DNA from: Aestuariivita sp.
GTDB taxonomy: Bacteria > Pseudomonadota > Alphaproteobacteria > Rhodobacterales > Rhodobacteraceae
Length of the DNA stretch: 64,000 bases
Direction: 5' to 3'
Assembly: GCF_021404545.1 (NCBI RefSeq)
Contig: NZ_JAAWWD010000063.1
Location: 40,664-104,663 of the forward strand
The position numbers and the translations under genes are program-made. Below the pieces are notes generated by a model that did not search any database, was not told where the DNA came from, and saw nothing but the letters and a program-made list of their open reading frames with translations. The stretch's first letter is position 1; every line of letters starts with the position of its first letter. Positions 61,811 through 64,000 of the stretch are shown piece after piece.

Positions 61811-63205
61811 ATGAATAGAGATGACATCGCAACAGAGCCAGAGACCGGCGCGGATGATGCCACCTATGCCCTGGACCGCAAGGCGATTGCCGCGATCCTT
61901 TTTGCGGTGGATATGGAGGACAAGGCTCAGCTGACCGCGCTGATGGAGCCGCTCCATGCCGCCGACATTGCCGATATTCTGGAGCAGATCAACGCCTATG
62001 ACCGGATCCGACTGATCCGGCTTTACGATCGCGAGTTCGATGGCGACATCCTGTCAGAGCTGGACGAAAGCATCCGCGAAGAGGTGATTTCCGTCCTCAG
62101 GCCCCAGGTTCTGGCAGACGCGGTGCGGGAACTTGAAAGCGACGATGTCGTCGATCTGGTGGAGGATCTGGGCGAGCCGCAGCAGGAAGCGATCCTCGAT
62201 GCGCTTGAGGAGGCAGACCGGATCGCGGTCGAGCAATCCCTGGCATATCCTGAGTATTCTGCCGGCCGCCTGATGCAGCGGGAGGTCGTGATGGCCCCCG
62301 AACACTGGACGGTGGGCGAGACGATCGATTTCCTGCGCAGCTCGGACAACCTGCCGGAGCATTTCTATCATGTGGTGCTGGTGGATCCGCGGCTGCACCC
62401 TGTGGGCAACGTCACCCTGGGACAGCTCATGCGTTCGCGCCGCGAAGTGGCGCTCGGCGACCTGACCGAAGACCTCTTTCAGGTCATCCCCGCCACCCAG
62501 GACGAGGGTGAGGTTGCCTATGCCTTCAACCAGTATCACCTGATCTCGGCCCCGGTTGTGGATGAAGAGGGCCGTCTGGTCGGGGTGATCACCATCGATG
62601 ATGCGATGATCGTGCTGGATGAGGAGCATGAGGAGGATATCCTGCGGCTTGCCGGTGTGGGAGAAGAAAGCTCGCTGGCTGATCGGGTGATCAGCACGAC
62701 GCGGCGGCGGTTTCCCTGGCTGGCGGTCAATCTGGTGACGGCAATCCTGGCGTCCCTGGTGATCGCGCAATTCGATGCCGCAATCGGTCAGATCGTGGCG
62801 CTGGCGGTGTTGATGCCGATTGTCGCCTCCATGGGCGGCAATGCCGGGACCCAATCGCTCACGGTGGCGGTGCGCGCGATTGCCACCAAGGATCTGACGG
62901 GATCGAATGTGTGGCGGGTGATCCGGCGCGAGGTTTTGGTGGGCGTGATCAATGGCATGATCTTTGCCATTGTGATGGGCGTCGTGGGCTGGATCTGGTT
63001 CGGGTCTTTGGCATTGGGATATGTGATCGCGGCGGCGATGGTGATCAATCTGGTGGTCGCGGGGTTTGCCGGGACGGTGATCCCGGTCCTGCTCGACCGT
63101 ATTGGGGTCGATCCGGCGCTGGCTTCGGGGGCGTTTGTGACCACGGTCACGGATGTGGTGGGCTTTTTTGCGTTTCTGGGTCTTGCGGCAGTGGTGCTGC
63201 TGTGA
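61811..63205 (+). CDS. mgtE: Magnesium transporter MgtE
   Basis: The 464-residue protein has an N-terminal MgtE_N domain of helical repeats (residues about 25-135), a CBS pair (about 140-260), and a C-terminal membrane domain of five helices with the pore signature MPIVASMGGNAGTQSLTVAVRAI near residue 360. It forms a Mg2+-gated channel in the inner membrane, with the CBS domain closing the pore when Mg2+ is high. ATG 61811 with a G-rich site upstream is preferred; the track start is too early. Its stop overlaps the 5-FCL start (GTGA). Confidence 0.95.
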   Translation: MNRDDIATEPETGADDATYALDRKAIAAILFAVDMEDKAQLTALMEPLHAADIADILEQINAYDRIRLIRLYDREFDGDILSELDESIREEVISVLRPQVLADAVRELESDDVVDLVEDLGEPQQEAILDALEEADRIAVEQSLAYPEYSAGRLMQREVVMAPEHWTVGETIDFLRSSDNLPEHFYHVVLVDPRLHPVGNVTLGQLMRSRREVALGDLTEDLFQVIPATQDEGEVAYAFNQYHLISAPVVDEEGRLVGVITIDDAMIVLDEEHEEDILRLAGVGEESSLADRVISTTRRRFPWLAVNLVTAILASLVIAQFDAAIGQIVALAVLMPIVASMGGNAGTQSLTVAVRAIATKDLTGSNVWRVIRREVLVGVINGMIFAIVMGVVGWIWFGSLALGYVIAAAMVINLVVAGFAGTVIPVLLDRIGVDPALASGAFVTTVTDVVGFFAFLGLAAVVLL

Positions 63206-63786
63206 GCGGGTCGGCGACTGCAAAGGCCGCCCTGCGCAAGCTGGCATTCGGGCGTCGCAAGGCGGCCCATGCCTCGCAGGCGCCCGGGATGGCGGCGCTC
63301 CTGTCGGGGGTGCTGGCGGGATATCGGGGCGTGCCGCTGGCCGGATACATGCCGATTCGGACAGAGATCGATCCACTGCCCGCAATGGCCGAGGCAGCGG
63401 CGCACGGCCCCGTGGGCGTGCCGGTCATTCAGGGTACGGGGCAGCCCTTGCGGTTTTGCCGGTGGGAACCGGACGCGCCGATGACGGAGGGGCCGTTCGG
63501 TGCGCGGATTCCGCTGGTTCACGAAGTCATCGAGCCGGAGATCCTGATCGTCCCGCTGGTGGGGTTTGACAGCTCAGGCGGGCGTCTGGGCTATGGCGGG
63601 GGATTTTACGATCGCACACTGGAAGGTCTGCGCGCGCGGCGCGCGACGCTGGCCATCGGTTTCGCCTATACCGCTCAGGAGATGCAGACCATCCCTGTCG
63701 AGCCGACAGACCAGCCGCTCGACATGATCGTGACCGAGCGGGAGGTGCGCCGGATCCCTCGCCGCGCGCGCATCTGTCCAACCTGA
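63202..63786 (+). CDS. 5-formyltetrahydrofolate cyclo-ligase
   Basis: The 194-residue protein starts at GTG 63202, overlapping the mgtE stop, with RKLAFGRRKAAHASQAP as its N-terminal helix. The conserved active-site loop is GGRLGYGGGFYDRTLEGLR near residue 131, followed by LAIGFAYTAQEM. It converts 5-formyl-THF to 5,10-methenyl-THF with ATP. Length is normal. No 6S RNA is visible upstream. A copy of the 95-bp post-stop repeat follows about 27 bp after the stop. Confidence 0.92.
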   Translation: MSGSATAKAALRKLAFGRRKAAHASQAPGMAALLSGVLAGYRGVPLAGYMPIRTEIDPLPAMAEAAAHGPVGVPVIQGTGQPLRFCRWEPDAPMTEGPFGARIPLVHEVIEPEILIVPLVGFDSSGGRLGYGGGFYDRTLEGLRARRATLAIGFAYTAQEMQTIPVEPTDQPLDMIVTEREVRRIPRRARICPT

Positions 63787-63812
63787 GCGCCCATGGGCTT
63801 GCCCGACCGGAG

Positions 63813-63907
63813 CGGCTGCGCCGCATTCTATTCTATTTGTGCGCGGCCGCACGGGCCTTGGGACGCTGTCCCAAACCCTGGGAATATTTAAGGCCAGAAG
63901 AAGCAAG
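63813..63907 (+). repeat. 95-bp post-stop repeat element, copy 2
   Basis: It matches copy 1 (25431-25525) in every segment: the CGGCTGCGCCGCATTC start, the TTGGGAC-GCT-GTCCCAA stem, AAACCCTGGGAATATTT, and the CCAGAAGAAGCAAG tail. It lies after the 5-FCL gene in the sense orientation. The minus-strand ORF 63574-63987 is an artefact of this repeat. Confidence 0.88.
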
Positions 63908-64000
63908 AGGGGCCCCGTCCTTTCTTTTTCTCTTTCAAAAACCGGCGGGGGGGGCCCGGCGGGGGGGCCGGCCCCCCCCAAACCCAAGACAAAACACTCG
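63908..64000. other. Low-complexity G/C-tract region at the window end
   Basis: After the repeat the sequence has a pyrimidine-rich stretch, then runs of G (7-9) and C (7-8) forming an imperfect hairpin. No gene is seen; it could be intergenic DNA with a strong secondary structure, or an end artefact of assembly. Confidence 0.4.

Noticed and set aside
1-64000. CRISPR array, restriction system, toxin-antitoxin or prophage
   Set aside because: No spaced direct repeats, nuclease/methylase pairs, or phage structural genes were found on either strand.

Overview
The window is GC-rich DNA packed with genes on both strands. It reads as a chromosomal segment of a marine-type alphaproteobacterium of the Rhodobacteraceae (Roseobacter group). 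This rests on gene families typical of that group (BioMNY biotin ECF transporter, DUF1127, DUF2927, MttB-superfamily methyltransferase, class A alphaproteobacterial RNase P RNA, gatC-gatA, hisN), on codon bias, and on GTG/TTG starts with ATGA/GTGA overlaps. I see no prophage, insertion sequence, integrase or CRISPR array. The content is ordinary chromosome, and the unusual signals are repeats, operon composition and a few atypical starts or residues. Layout. 1-6.4 kb: end of a YjdF-like membrane protein, a DMT exporter, an ECF sigma factor divergent from a secreted EF-hand protein, a non-pyrrolysine MttB-family methyltransferase, a small outer-membrane beta-barrel and a PLP aminotransferase. 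6.7-11.9 kb: bioY-bioM-bioN facing an acyl-CoA ligase/thiolase/MaoC operon. 12.5-16.8 kb: an RND efflux adaptor and pump. 17-20 kb: metG and an MFS transporter, then tRNA-Gly(TCC). 20.5-25.4 kb: an MsbA-like ABC exporter, an acyl-CoA synthetase and an HSL-type esterase. 25.6-34.3 kb: a complete peptide/opine-type ABC importer operon with a CocE/S15 hydrolase upstream and an alkaline-phosphatase-superfamily hydrolase downstream. 34.4-37.2 kb: glycerate kinase, dtd, a nitroreductase, and hsp20 behind a probable FNR-type promoter. 37.2-43.0 kb: a tight seven-gene minus-strand operon. In order of transcription it holds a 29-aa membrane peptide missed by the ORF track, XpaC, TelA, a DUF2927 lipoprotein, an SPFH-GYF protein, a small cytochrome-b561-like protein and a double zinc-ribbon membrane protein. 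This is the best candidate for an under-described envelope-stress system. 43.1-50.5 kb: housekeeping and small enzymes (pseudouridine synthase, tadA, UPF0173 hydrolase, ceramidase-family protein, an exported dioxygenase-like protein with a haem-type membrane partner, a VOC protein, gatC/gatA, an excalibur lipoprotein). 50.5-54.7 kb: an N-acetylmuramoyl-alanine amidase that probably starts at CTG, rnpB, a PAS protein, rpmG, a GNAT, a BAX-inhibitor-1 protein and DUF1127. 54.8-64 kb: a LysR regulator, a quinone oxidoreductase, a XRE regulator, hisN, two purine deaminases around a CAP-domain protein, mgtE and 5-formyl-THF cyclo-ligase. Two families of intergenic repeats stand out. One is a set of short dyads (7-10 bp arms, 3-nt loops, covarying stems) arranged as inverted pairs of doublets at two convergent gene junctions; at one of them they form the end of the guaD reading frame. 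The other is a 95-bp element (two near-identical copies plus a diverged third) placed directly after stop codons in the sense orientation, with a compensated 7-bp stem and a conserved tail.
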